From positions 744,001 through 808,000 of the forward strand of contig NC_019936.1 in the NCBI RefSeq assembly GCF_000327065.1: a stretch of DNA of 64,000 nt. The letters run 5' to 3'. How positions within the stretch are numbered: the first letter of the stretch is position 1; every line of letters begins with the position of its first letter. The translations under genes and the position numbers were made by a program. The notes under the pieces were generated by a model. It saw nothing but the letters and a program-made list of their open reading frames with translations. It was not told the DNA's origin and searched no databases. The DNA comes from Stutzerimonas stutzeri RCH2. GTDB taxonomy: Bacteria; Pseudomonadota; Gammaproteobacteria; Pseudomonadales; Pseudomonadaceae. Below, piece by piece: positions 1-9,964 of the stretch.

Positions 1-1
1 C

Positions 2-1600
2 ATGAGCCTCGGCTTTCGTGGCGAGGCGCTGGCCTCCATCAGTTCCGTTTCGCGTCTGACCATGACCTCGCGCACCGCCGATGCGAGCGAAGCCTGGCAG
101 GTGGAAACCGAAGGCCGCGAAATGGAAGCGCGGGTGCAGCCCGCAGCGCATCCGGTTGGCACTTCGGTAGAAGTACGCGACCTGTTCTTCAATACACCGG
201 CGCGGCGCAAGTTTCTGCGCACAGAGAAAACCGAATTCGATCACTTGCAGGAAGTGATCAAGCGACTGGCGCTGGCGCGTTTCGATGTCGCTTTCCATCT
301 GCGCCATAACGGCAAGGCGGTGCTGGCGCTGCATCAGGCGAGCGATGACGCGTCGCGTGCGCGGCGAGTTGCTGCCGTTTGCGGCTCGGCGTTCCTCGAG
401 CAGGCGCTGCCCATCGAGATCGAGCGCAACGGCCTGCGGCTCTGGGGCTGGGTCGGGCTGCCGACCTTCTCGCGTAGCCAGGCCGATCTGCAGTACTTCT
501 ACGTCAACGGTCGCATGGTGCGCGACAAGCTGGTCGCCCATGCGGTGCGCCAGGCCTATCGCGACGTGCTGTTCAACGGCCGGCACCCGACCTTCGTGCT
601 GTTCCTCGACGTCGATCCGGCGGTGGTGGATGTCAACGTGCATCCCACCAAACACGAGGTGCGTTTCCGCGACAGCCGCATGGTGCATGACTTTCTCTAC
701 GGCACGCTGCACCGCGCACTGGGTGACGTGCGGCCGGAAGATCAGCTCGCGGCTCCTGCCAGCGTCACGTCGATGACCCAGGTTTCCGGGCTTGCTGCCG
801 GCGAGTTCGGTGGGCAGAACGAGATGAGTCTGGCCGCCAGCGTGCTCGAGCGGCCGCCAGGCGAGACACCTGCCTGGCGGGGCGCTGGCGCGGGCTATCA
901 GGCGCCACGCCCGGCAGCGGCCGGCTACACCGCCGAGACCCAGGGCGCTTATCGCGAGTTGTTCACGCCGCTGCCCGAGAGCGGCCCTGCTGCATTGCCG
1001 GCAAGCCAGGATGACGTGCCGCCACTGGGTTATGCCCTGGCGCAACTCAAGGGGGTCTATATCCTCGCCGAGAATGCCCAGGGCATGGTGCTGGTGGATA
1101 TGCACGCCGCCCACGAACGCATCACCTACGAGCGGCTGAAGACCGCCATGGCCAGCGAAGGACTGCGCGGTCAGCCGCTGCTGGTGCCTGAATCCATTGC
1201 CCTCAGCCAGCGCGAGGCCGATTGCGCGGAAGAGCACGGGCAGTGGTTCCAGATGCTCGGCTTCGAGCTGCAGCGTCTCGGCCCGGAAACCCTGGGGATC
1301 CGTCAGATTCCCTCGCTGCTCAAACAGGCCGAAGCCACCCAGCTGGTGCGTGATGTGCTTGCCGATCTGCTGGAGTACGGCACCAGTGACCGCATCCAGG
1401 CGCACCTCAACGAATTACTGGCAACCATGGCCTGCCATGGTGCAGTGCGGGCCAACCGCCGCCTCACGCTGCCGGAAATGAACGCCTTGCTGCGCGATAT
1501 GGAGCACACCGAGCGCAGCGGGCAGTGCAATCACGGGCGGCCGACCTGGACACAGCTGGGCATGGACGAACTGGACAAACTGTTCCTGCGCGGTCGCTGA
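2..1600 (+). CDS. mutL: DNA mismatch repair protein MutL (5' truncated by window edge)
   Basis: This is the C-terminal 532 residues of MutL. The reading frame is already open at the first base, so the true start lies upstream. The visible part begins inside the GHKL ATPase domain with the GFRGEAL motif (residues 5-11 here) and continues through the family segment [11 protein letters not shown] linker around residues 260-340 leads to the C-terminal dimerisation/nuclease domain. There [12 protein letters not shown] (residues 366-377) fits the DQHA(X)2E(X)4E metal-binding endonuclease signature with Q replaced by M. The later ACHGAV and CNHGRP (from residue 509) segments match the other endonuclease-site motifs. 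MutL couples mismatch recognition by MutS to strand incision; a nuclease-type MutL implies a MutH-independent pathway (inference). miaA follows after an 82-base gap on the same strand, a pairing typical of gammaproteobacteria. Confidence 0.97.
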   Translation: MSLGFRGEALASISSVSRLTMTSRTADASEAWQVETEGREMEARVQPAAHPVGTSVEVRDLFFNTPARRKFLRTEKTEFDHLQEVIKRLALARFDVAFHLRHNGKAVLALHQASDDASRARRVAAVCGSAFLEQALPIEIERNGLRLWGWVGLPTFSRSQADLQYFYVNGRMVRDKLVAHAVRQAYRDVLFNGRHPTFVLFLDVDPAVVDVNVHPTKHEVRFRDSRMVHDFLYGTLHRALGDVRPEDQLAAPASVTSMTQVSGLAAGEFGGQNEMSLAASVLERPPGETPAWRGAGAGYQAPRPAAAGYTAETQGAYRELFTPLPESGPAALPASQDDVPPLGYALAQLKGVYILAENAQGMVLVDMHAAHERITYERLKTAMASEGLRGQPLLVPESIALSQREADCAEEHGQWFQMLGFELQRLGPETLGIRQIPSLLKQAEATQLVRDVLADLLEYGTSDRIQAHLNELLATMACHGAVRANRRLTLPEMNALLRDMEHTERSGQCNHGRPTWTQLGMDELDKLFLRGR

Positions 1601-1682
1601 GCAACTGTCTCTGGCAGCGAGTCAGGCTTGCGGTCGAGTGCCTGCCACCTGAAACTATGCCGCCGTGCCCTTGAGCCTGCCG

Positions 1683-2654
1683 ATGTCTTCCTTGCCACCC
1701 GCCATCTTTCTTATGGGTCCGACCGCTTCGGGCAAGACCGATCTGGCGCTGGAGCTGGCGCGCGTACTGCCCTGCGAGCTGATCAGCGTCGACTCGGCGC
1801 TGATCTATCGTGGCATGGATATCGGTACGGCTAAGCCCTCCGCCGAGGTCCTGGCAGAGTTCCCGCACCGCCTAGTGGATATCCTCGATCCGGCTGAGAG
1901 CTACTCGGCGGCCGAGTTCAGTGCCGATGCGCTGGCTGCCATGGCGGAAATCACTGCGCTGGGCCGCATTCCGCTGCTGGTTGGCGGCACCATGTTGTAT
2001 TTCAAGGCATTGCAGGACGGTCTCGCCGATATGCCGGCGGCCGATCCCTTGGTCCGCGCCCAGCTGGAGGCGCTGGCCGCCTCCGAAGGATTGCTGGCAC
2101 TGCACCGCGAGCTGGCGCAGGTCGATCCGGAGTCGGCTGCACGCATTCATCCCAACGATCCGCAGCGGTTGGTGCGAGCGCTGGAAGTCTATCTGGTCAG
2201 CGGGCTGACCATGAGTGAGCACCGTGCCCGACAAAGGTCGCAAAAAGCCGCCGCAGACGCGCCTGGCTCGGGAGTCTTGCCTTATACTGTCGCGCAACTG
2301 TGCATCGCCCCTGCACAACGCCATATCCTGCACGAGCGTATCGAGAGCCGTTTCCGGCACATGGTTGAACAGGGATTCGTCGAAGAGGTCGAAGCCCTGA
2401 GGCGCCGCGGTGATCTGCATCCCGGAATGCCGTCGATTCGCGCGGTCGGTTATCGTCAGGTCTGGGAATATCTGGACGGATCATCGACCCGAGAGGAAAT
2501 GGTGGAGCGCGGCATCATCGCAACCCGGCAACTGGCCAAACGGCAGTTCACCTGGTTGCGCAGTTGGGGGGAGATACACTGGCTGGACAGTTTGTCCCGC
2601 GACAATCTGCCGCGCGCATTGAAATACCTGCAATCGCTCTCCATATTGAGCTGA
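1683..2654 (+). CDS. miaA: tRNA dimethylallyltransferase MiaA
   Basis: MiaA transfers a dimethylallyl group to A37 of tRNAs that read UNN codons, the first step towards ms2i6A; it acts in the cytosol. The protein has the P-loop GPTASGKT at residues 12-19, the substrate-site segment [18 protein letters not shown], the [13 protein letters not shown] segment and the C-terminal [13 protein letters not shown] segment. I chose the ATG at 1683 (323 residues) because [19 protein letters not shown] matches the usual pseudomonad N-terminus. The frame stays open to a GTG at 1665, but the extra six residues are not typical and neither start has a strong Shine-Dalgarno sequence. The gene lies between mutL and hfq, an ancient cluster in which miaA transcription also feeds hfq. 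Confidence 0.96.
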   Translation: MSSLPPAIFLMGPTASGKTDLALELARVLPCELISVDSALIYRGMDIGTAKPSAEVLAEFPHRLVDILDPAESYSAAEFSADALAAMAEITALGRIPLLVGGTMLYFKALQDGLADMPAADPLVRAQLEALAASEGLLALHRELAQVDPESAARIHPNDPQRLVRALEVYLVSGLTMSEHRARQRSQKAAADAPGSGVLPYTVAQLCIAPAQRHILHERIESRFRHMVEQGFVEEVEALRRRGDLHPGMPSIRAVGYRQVWEYLDGSSTREEMVERGIIATRQLAKRQFTWLRSWGEIHWLDSLSRDNLPRALKYLQSLSILS

Positions 2655-2734
2655 CACTGCGAATTGACCGTCTATTCTCAACACGTGGATCGTCGGTTGT
2701 ACTTTTAGAACACTAATGAAAACAGATCCTCTAA

Positions 2735-3001
<267 letters not shown>

Positions 3002-3012
3002 GGTAGGTTTCC

Positions 3013-4314
3013 TTGTTCTTCGAACGTCCCGGTGGTGGTGAGCGGGCTATCTTGGTGCACCTGGATGGCCAGGACCCCGCGGCACGCGAGGACCCACAGG
3101 AATTCCAGGAGCTGGCGCGTTCTGCTGGCGCCGAAACGGTCGGCTTCGTCAATGTCTCTCGGCATCAGCCGTCCGCCAAGTTTCTGATTGGCAGCGGCAA
3201 GGTCGAGGAGCTGCATGACCTCGTCAAGGATGGCGAGGTCGAGCTTGTGATCTTCAATCACACGCTCACGCCCAGTCAGGAGCGCAACCTCGAGCGCGCA
3301 CTTGAATGCCGCGTGCTGGACCGTACCGGTCTAATTCTGGATATCTTCGCTCAGCGTGCCCGCACCCATGAGGGCAAGCTGCAGGTCGAGCTGGCTCAGC
3401 TCGAGCACATGAGTACGCGACTGGTGCGCGGCTGGACCCACCTCGAGCGCCAGAAGGGTGGTATCGGTCTGCGTGGTCCGGGCGAAACCCAGCTGGAAAC
3501 CGACCGCCGGCTTTTGCGCGTGCGTATTCGTCAAATCAAGCAGCGTCTGGAAAAGGTCCGCGGGCAGCGCGAGCAGGCTCGGCGTGGTCGTCGTCGCGCC
3601 GATATTCCCTCGGTGTCGCTGGTCGGTTACACCAACGCCGGCAAGTCCACGTTGTTTAACGCACTCACCGAGTCCGACGTTTACGCGGCGAATCAGCTGT
3701 TCGCCACGCTCGACCCGACCCTGCGCCGACTGGAACTCGACGATGTCGGGCCAGTGGTGCTGGCCGATACCGTGGGGTTCATTCGTCATCTGCCACACAA
3801 GCTGGTGGAGTCCTTCCGGGCGACGCTCGAAGAATCCAGCAATGCCGATTTGCTCCTGCATGTCATCGATGCGCACGAGCCGGAGCGCGATCAGCAGATC
3901 GAGCAGGTGTTGGCTGTCCTTGGTGAGATTGGTGCCAACGAACTGCCGATGCTCGAGGTCTACAACAAGGTCGACCTGATGGAGGGTATCGAGCCGCAGA
4001 TTCAGCGTGATGCCGATGGCAAGCCGCAGCGGGTCTGGGTGTCGGCGCGTGACGGTCTGGGTCTGGATCTTGTGCGTCAGGCGATCGCCGAGTTGCTGGG
4101 CAATGACCTGTTCGTCGGAACGCTGCGCTTGCCGCAGCGGCTCGGACGGCTGCGTGCGCAGTTCTTCGAGCTGAGCGCTGTGCAGCGCGAGACCCATGAT
4201 GAAGAGGGCGGCAGCCTGCTGGAAGTTCGTTTGCCGAGAATCGAATTGAATCGCTTGATCAGTCGCGAAGGGTTGCGGGTGGACGAGTTCATCGAGCAAC
4301 ACACTTTGCAATAA
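3013..4314 (+). CDS. hflX: Ribosome-associated GTPase HflX
   Basis: HflX is a cytosolic GTPase that binds the 50S subunit and splits stalled or stress-damaged ribosomes. The 433-residue protein has the N-terminal nucleotide-binding HflX domain, the glycine-rich linker GGIGLRGPGETQLETDRR, a helical segment rich in Arg/Gln/Glu, then the G domain: G1 GYTNAGKS at residues 205-212, G3 DTVGF and G4 NKVD. The start is TTG at 3013, preceded by AGGTAGG overlapping the end of hfq; the product MFFERPGGGERAILVHLD matches the usual Pseudomonas N-terminus, so the rare start codon is accepted. The tight spacing to hfq and the position before hflK-hflC reproduce the classical hfq-hflX-hflKC operon. Confidence 0.97.
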   Translation: MFFERPGGGERAILVHLDGQDPAAREDPQEFQELARSAGAETVGFVNVSRHQPSAKFLIGSGKVEELHDLVKDGEVELVIFNHTLTPSQERNLERALECRVLDRTGLILDIFAQRARTHEGKLQVELAQLEHMSTRLVRGWTHLERQKGGIGLRGPGETQLETDRRLLRVRIRQIKQRLEKVRGQREQARRGRRRADIPSVSLVGYTNAGKSTLFNALTESDVYAANQLFATLDPTLRRLELDDVGPVVLADTVGFIRHLPHKLVESFRATLEESSNADLLLHVIDAHEPERDQQIEQVLAVLGEIGANELPMLEVYNKVDLMEGIEPQIQRDADGKPQRVWVSARDGLGLDLVRQAIAELLGNDLFVGTLRLPQRLGRLRAQFFELSAVQRETHDEEGGSLLEVRLPRIELNRLISREGLRVDEFIEQHTLQ

Positions 4315-4412
4315 AGCCTCCGCTGGCATTTTTGCCGGTGGTTCGGGGCTTTCTGTAGCATTGGCGGGCGTGCCGTGGGCGCGCCTTTAGCTTTATTTGA
4401 ATGGAGAGCGCT

Positions 4413-5591
4413 ATGGCTTGGAATGAGCCGGGTGGCAACTCGAACAACCAGGATCCCTGGGGCAGTGGTGGCGGTGGTCGTCGCGGTGGCGGCGGCGACC
4501 AGAAAGGCCCGCCGGACCTCGATGAGGCTTTCCGCAAGCTGCAGGACAGCCTGAATGGCATGTTCGGCGGCAAGAAGCGTGGTGGTGGCAGCAATTTCGG
4601 TGGCAGCGGCAAGCGCGGCGGCTTCGGCTTGGTGTGGGTTGCTCTGGTCGTTCTGCTGGCGGTATGGCTGTTCAATGCGATCTACATCGTCGACGAGCAG
4701 GAGCAGGCAGTCGTGCTGCGCTTCGGCAAGTACCACGAGACGGTAGGGCCGGGCCTGAACATCTACTTCCCGCCGATCGATCGCAAGTTCCAGGAGAACG
4801 TCACCCGCGAGCGCTCTTACAGCAAGCAGGGCCAGATGCTCACCGAGGATGAGAACATCATCGAGGTGCCGCTCACCGTTCAGTACAAGATCAGCAATCT
4901 GCAATCGTTCGTGCTCAGCGTTGATCAACCCGAAATCAGCCTGCAGCATGCTACCGACAGTGCCGTACGCCACGTGGTGGGTTCGACGGCAATGGACCAG
5001 GTGCTGACCGAGGGTCGTGAAGTCATGGCTGGCGAGGTCAAGGAGCGCCTGCAGCGGTTCCTCGACAACTATGGCACCGGCATCGTCGTCACCCAGGTCA
5101 ACCTGCAAAGTGCGGCAGCGCCGCGTGAGGTGCAGGAGGCGTTCGATGACGTGATCCGCGCGCGCGAAGATGAGCAGCGCGAGAAGAACCAGGCCGAGTC
5201 CTACGCCAATGGCGTGATCCCCGAAGCCCGCGGTCAGGCCCAGCGCATGCTGGAAGAGGCAAGTGGTTATCGCGACGCGGTAATCTCGCGTGCCACGGGT
5301 GAGGCCGATCGCTTCAGCAAGCTGGTCGCCGAGTATCGCAAGGCGCCGGAGGTCACTCGTGAGCGTCTGTACCTGGAAACCATGCAGGAAGTCATGAGCA
5401 ATACCAGCAAGGTCATGGTCAGCGGCGACGGTGGGCAGAACCTGCTTTATCTGCCGCTGGACAAGATGATCAACAGCCGCGGTGCAAGCACGCCAGCGCC
5501 TGCCGGCGTTGCTTCGGGTGCCGCAACTCAGGGCACTCGTCTGCCGCCGGAGCTGGATCCGCGTGAAGTTCGTACAAGGGAGAGTCGCTGA
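4413..5591 (+). CDS. hflK: FtsH protease modulator HflK
   Basis: HflK is a band-7/SPFH membrane protein that assembles with HflC into a cage around the FtsH protease and modulates its access to membrane substrates. The 392-residue product starts with a Gly/Asn-rich cytoplasmic leader (MAWNEPGGNSNNQDPWG), then one transmembrane helix at about residues 71-90, followed by the periplasmic SPFH domain (EQEQAVVLRFGKY) and a long charged helical region with REVQEAFDDVIRAREDEQREKNQAE-type sequence. ATG 4413 is preceded by GGAG at 4403-4406; an in-frame ATG at 4401 is rejected because it would bury that site. The stop overlaps the hflC start by one base (TGATG), which suggests translational coupling of the two partners. 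Confidence 0.97.
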   Translation: MAWNEPGGNSNNQDPWGSGGGGRRGGGGDQKGPPDLDEAFRKLQDSLNGMFGGKKRGGGSNFGGSGKRGGFGLVWVALVVLLAVWLFNAIYIVDEQEQAVVLRFGKYHETVGPGLNIYFPPIDRKFQENVTRERSYSKQGQMLTEDENIIEVPLTVQYKISNLQSFVLSVDQPEISLQHATDSAVRHVVGSTAMDQVLTEGREVMAGEVKERLQRFLDNYGTGIVVTQVNLQSAAAPREVQEAFDDVIRAREDEQREKNQAESYANGVIPEARGQAQRMLEEASGYRDAVISRATGEADRFSKLVAEYRKAPEVTRERLYLETMQEVMSNTSKVMVSGDGGQNLLYLPLDKMINSRGASTPAPAGVASGAATQGTRLPPELDPREVRTRESR

Positions 5592-6457
5592 TGAGCAATA
5601 AATCCCTTACGGCGCTGATCGTGGGTGTAGTCGCCGCAATCGTCCTGTGGAACAGCTTCTACATCGTCTCGCAGACCGAACGTGCAGTGTTGCTGCGCTT
5701 TGGCCGGATCGTCGAGCCTGACGTGAAGCCTGGTCTGCACATGAAGATTCCGTACGTGAACTCGGTGCGCAAGTTCGATGCGCGACTGCTGACGCTGGAT
5801 ACGACCACTTCGCGCTTCCTGACGCTGGAGAAGAAGGCGTTGATGGTCGACTCCTACGCCAAGTGGCGCGTGGATGATGCCGAGCGCTTCTATACCGCGA
5901 CCTCCGGTGTCAAGCAGATCGCCGATGAGCGTCTGGCACGTCGCCTCGAGGCGGCGCTGCGTGACCAGTTCGGTAAGCGCACGCTGCACGAGTCTGTTTC
6001 CGGGCAGCGTGACGAGCTGATGGCTCAGGTCACCACCAGTCTCAATCGTGCGGCACAGCAGGAGTTGGGCATTGAGGTCGTCGACGTGCGGGTCAAGGGT
6101 ATCGACCTGCCGCGCGAAGTGAACCGCAGCGTATTCGAGCGGATGAGCTCCGAGCGCGAGCGCGAGGCTCGTGAGCATCGCGCCAAGGGTAAGGAGCTTG
6201 CTGAAGGTATCCGTGCGGACGCCGATCGTCAGCGTCGGGTTCTGCTGGCTGAGGCGTTCCGCGAGGCTGAAGAGCTGCGCGGTGATGGCGATGCCAAGGC
6301 GGCTGCGATCTATGCTTCTGCCTACGGGCAGGATCAGGAGTTCTACGCTTTCCATCGTAGCCTGCAGGCCTACCGTGAGAGCTTCTCCAGTAAGGAAGAT
6401 GTGCTGGTGCTCGATCCGAAGAGCGACTTCTTCCGCTATCTGGAAAGCAGCAAGTAG
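5591..6457 (+). CDS. hflC: FtsH protease modulator HflC
   Basis: HflC is the second subunit of the HflKC complex. The 288-residue protein has an N-terminal membrane anchor (about residues 8-24), a band-7 domain beginning QTERAVLLRFGRIVEPDVKPG, and a helical segment with the EREREAREHRAKGKELAEGIRADADRQ-type pattern of SPFH proteins. It ends SDFFRYLESSK, like other pseudomonad HflC proteins. The start codon shares a base with the hflK stop. In several pseudomonads a short DUF2065 gene lies between hflC and hisZ. I searched the 283 bases that follow here and found none; instead they hold a possible promoter and a rho-independent terminator. Confidence 0.97.
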   Translation: MSNKSLTALIVGVVAAIVLWNSFYIVSQTERAVLLRFGRIVEPDVKPGLHMKIPYVNSVRKFDARLLTLDTTTSRFLTLEKKALMVDSYAKWRVDDAERFYTATSGVKQIADERLARRLEAALRDQFGKRTLHESVSGQRDELMAQVTTSLNRAAQQELGIEVVDVRVKGIDLPREVNRSVFERMSSEREREAREHRAKGKELAEGIRADADRQRRVLLAEAFREAEELRGDGDAKAAAIYASAYGQDQEFYAFHRSLQAYRESFSSKEDVLVLDPKSDFFRYLESSK

Positions 6458-6508
6458 CGCTTCATGGCCACCTGAACGGTTTCCCCGGCGGCGCGCGAGT
6501 GCCGCCGG

Positions 6509-6537
6509 GTGACCGGTAGGGAAAAGATTGCTATGAT
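6509..6537 (+). promoter_or_regulatory. Candidate sigma-70 promoter upstream of hisZ
   Basis: GTGACC (6509-6514), a 17-base spacer and TATGAT (6532-6537), with an upstream TG (6529-6530) that makes an extended -10 element. The site lies after hflC and about 200 bases before hisZ. Transcription would start close to the terminator-like hairpin at 6543-6566, so the promoter's output into hisZ is uncertain. It is pattern-based only. Confidence 0.35.
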
Positions 6538-6542
6538 CCGCC

Positions 6543-6566
6543 AGCCGGGAAAATCCCGGCTTTTTT
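6543..6566 (+). terminator. Rho-independent terminator after hflKC
   Basis: The arms AGCCGGGA (6543-6550) and TCCCGGCT (6554-6561) pair perfectly over an AAA loop, and six T bases run from 6561 to 6566. A second hairpin without a T tract (CCCGGCGGC/GCCGCCGGG) lies at about 6484-6509, just upstream. Together they mark the end of the hfq-hflX-hflK-hflC transcript. Because the hairpin sits right after a possible promoter, it could also form at the 5' end of a hisZ transcript. Confidence 0.75.
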
Positions 6567-6740
6567 GCGTCTGTGCCCTTGAGGTCGCAGGCTATCCCAG
6601 GCATGCAGCGGTCATGCCGACCCCTGAGAGGGCATGGCTCGGATGCCATGATCGAATACAACTGCACGCGACCGAAGGCCAGCCCAGGCTGTTGCCAAGG
6701 TTTTCGTCTGGGCTTACCGGAACGAGAGGTGATTTCGCGA

Positions 6741-9313
<2,573 letters not shown>

Positions 9314-9333
9314 TCAACGCGTTCTGCTGCAAC

Positions 9334-9359
9334 AAAAGACCGCCCGAAGGCGGTCTTTT
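9334..9359 (+). terminator. Rho-independent terminator of purA
   Basis: AAAAGACCGCC (9334-9344), loop CGAA, GGCGGTCTTTT (9349-9359). This is a perfect 11-base-pair stem with flanking A and T tracts, so it can work in both directions. It lies 20 bases after the purA stop. Confidence 0.9.
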
Positions 9360-9432
9360 GCTTTGCGACTTGCGGGGATAGCCGAATAGTGTGAGCACTT
9401 TGCGTGCTGCTGGCCGGTTTGGCGCTGAAACG

Positions 9433-9461
9433 AAAAAACCGAGCCATAGGCTCGGTTTTTT
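9433..9461 (-). terminator. Rho-independent terminator downstream of the tRNA-Leu pair
   Basis: AAAAAACCGAGCC (9433-9445), loop ATA, GGCTCGGTTTTTT (9449-9461). The stem is perfect and symmetrical. It lies 9 bases beyond the 3' end of the proximal tRNA-Leu on the minus strand and would end that transcript. It can also act on plus-strand read-through from purA. Confidence 0.88.
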
Positions 9462-9470
9462 CTTGAAGAG

Positions 9471-9557
9471 TGGTGCCCAGGAGAAGACTCGAACTTCCAC
9501 GGTGTTGCCACCGCTAGGACCTGAACCTAGTGCGTCTACCAATTCCGCCACCTGGGC
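9471..9557 (-). tRNA. tRNA-Leu (anticodon CAG), downstream copy
   Basis: Read on the minus strand this is an 87-base class II tRNA with encoded CCA. The acceptor stem is GCCCAGG/CCTGGGC with discriminator A, the D-arm region reads TGGCGGAATTGGTAGACGC, the anticodon stem-loop is CTAGG-TTCAGGT-CCTAG with anticodon CAG, a long variable arm (GCGGTGGCAACACCGT) marks it as a leucine tRNA, and the T arm contains GTTCGAGTC. It decodes CUG, the dominant leucine codon in this GC-rich genome. It is identical over its full length to the copy at 9674-9760. Confidence 0.97.
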
Positions 9558-9673
9558 ACATTGCGATGATTGCTCATCGACTTCTTTGCCGTTTTACCGA
9601 TCAGGTCGGTCGAAGTCGACTTCTTCGTCTTGCATGAGACTCGCCAACTTTCGACGGGTTTCATTTGAATAAG

Positions 9674-9760
9674 TGGTGCCCAGGAGAAGACTCGAACTTC
9701 CACGGTGTTGCCACCGCTAGGACCTGAACCTAGTGCGTCTACCAATTCCGCCACCTGGGC
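9674..9760 (-). tRNA. tRNA-Leu (anticodon CAG), upstream copy
   Basis: This second tRNA-Leu(CAG) is identical over all 87 bases to the copy 116 bases downstream on the same strand. The spacer between them is unrelated to the flanks and no other tRNA is seen in it. A candidate promoter lies just upstream (9771-9798) and a terminator follows the other copy, so the two probably form one transcript. Duplicate CUG-decoding tRNAs fit the heavy CTG use visible in all neighbouring genes. Confidence 0.97.
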
Positions 9761-9770
9761 ACGAGAAACG

Positions 9771-9798
9771 ATGATACTTGGCCGTTTCCGTGTTACAA
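9771..9798 (-). promoter_or_regulatory. Candidate promoter of the tRNA-Leu pair
   Basis: On the minus strand TTGTAA (9798-9793), a 16-base spacer and TATCAT (9776-9771). The -10 ends 10 bases before the mature 5' end of the first tRNA. Both hexamers deviate from consensus; the position is the main support. Confidence 0.4.
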
Positions 9799-9964
9799 CG
9801 TCTACCAGACATTGTGGGCGCGAACTATACGGCTGAGGTTTGGCCTTGTAAACCCCTGATGCCGAAAAATAATTCGCATCAAAGCTGCCGTCCGGCAGCG
9901 ATTCGCGCTTCAATAGAAAAAGGGCGTTCTGCCTCTATAAATGAATGAAAGGTGACATCTCTTA

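Noticed and set aside
4077..5108. A 343-codon minus-strand open frame opposite hflX/hflK
   Set aside because: It runs antisense to two certain genes, lacks a recognisable domain, and mirrors their codon periodicity.
6458..6740. A small DUF2065 gene expected between hflC and hisZ
   Set aside because: None of the frames in this gap gives the expected membrane helix with a start and ribosome binding site; the gap holds hairpins and a possible promoter instead.
9471..9760. Duplicate 87-base direct repeats as a mobile-element signature
   Set aside because: Both repeats are complete tRNA-Leu genes with cloverleaf features, so they are tandem tRNA genes, not target-site or insertion-sequence repeats.
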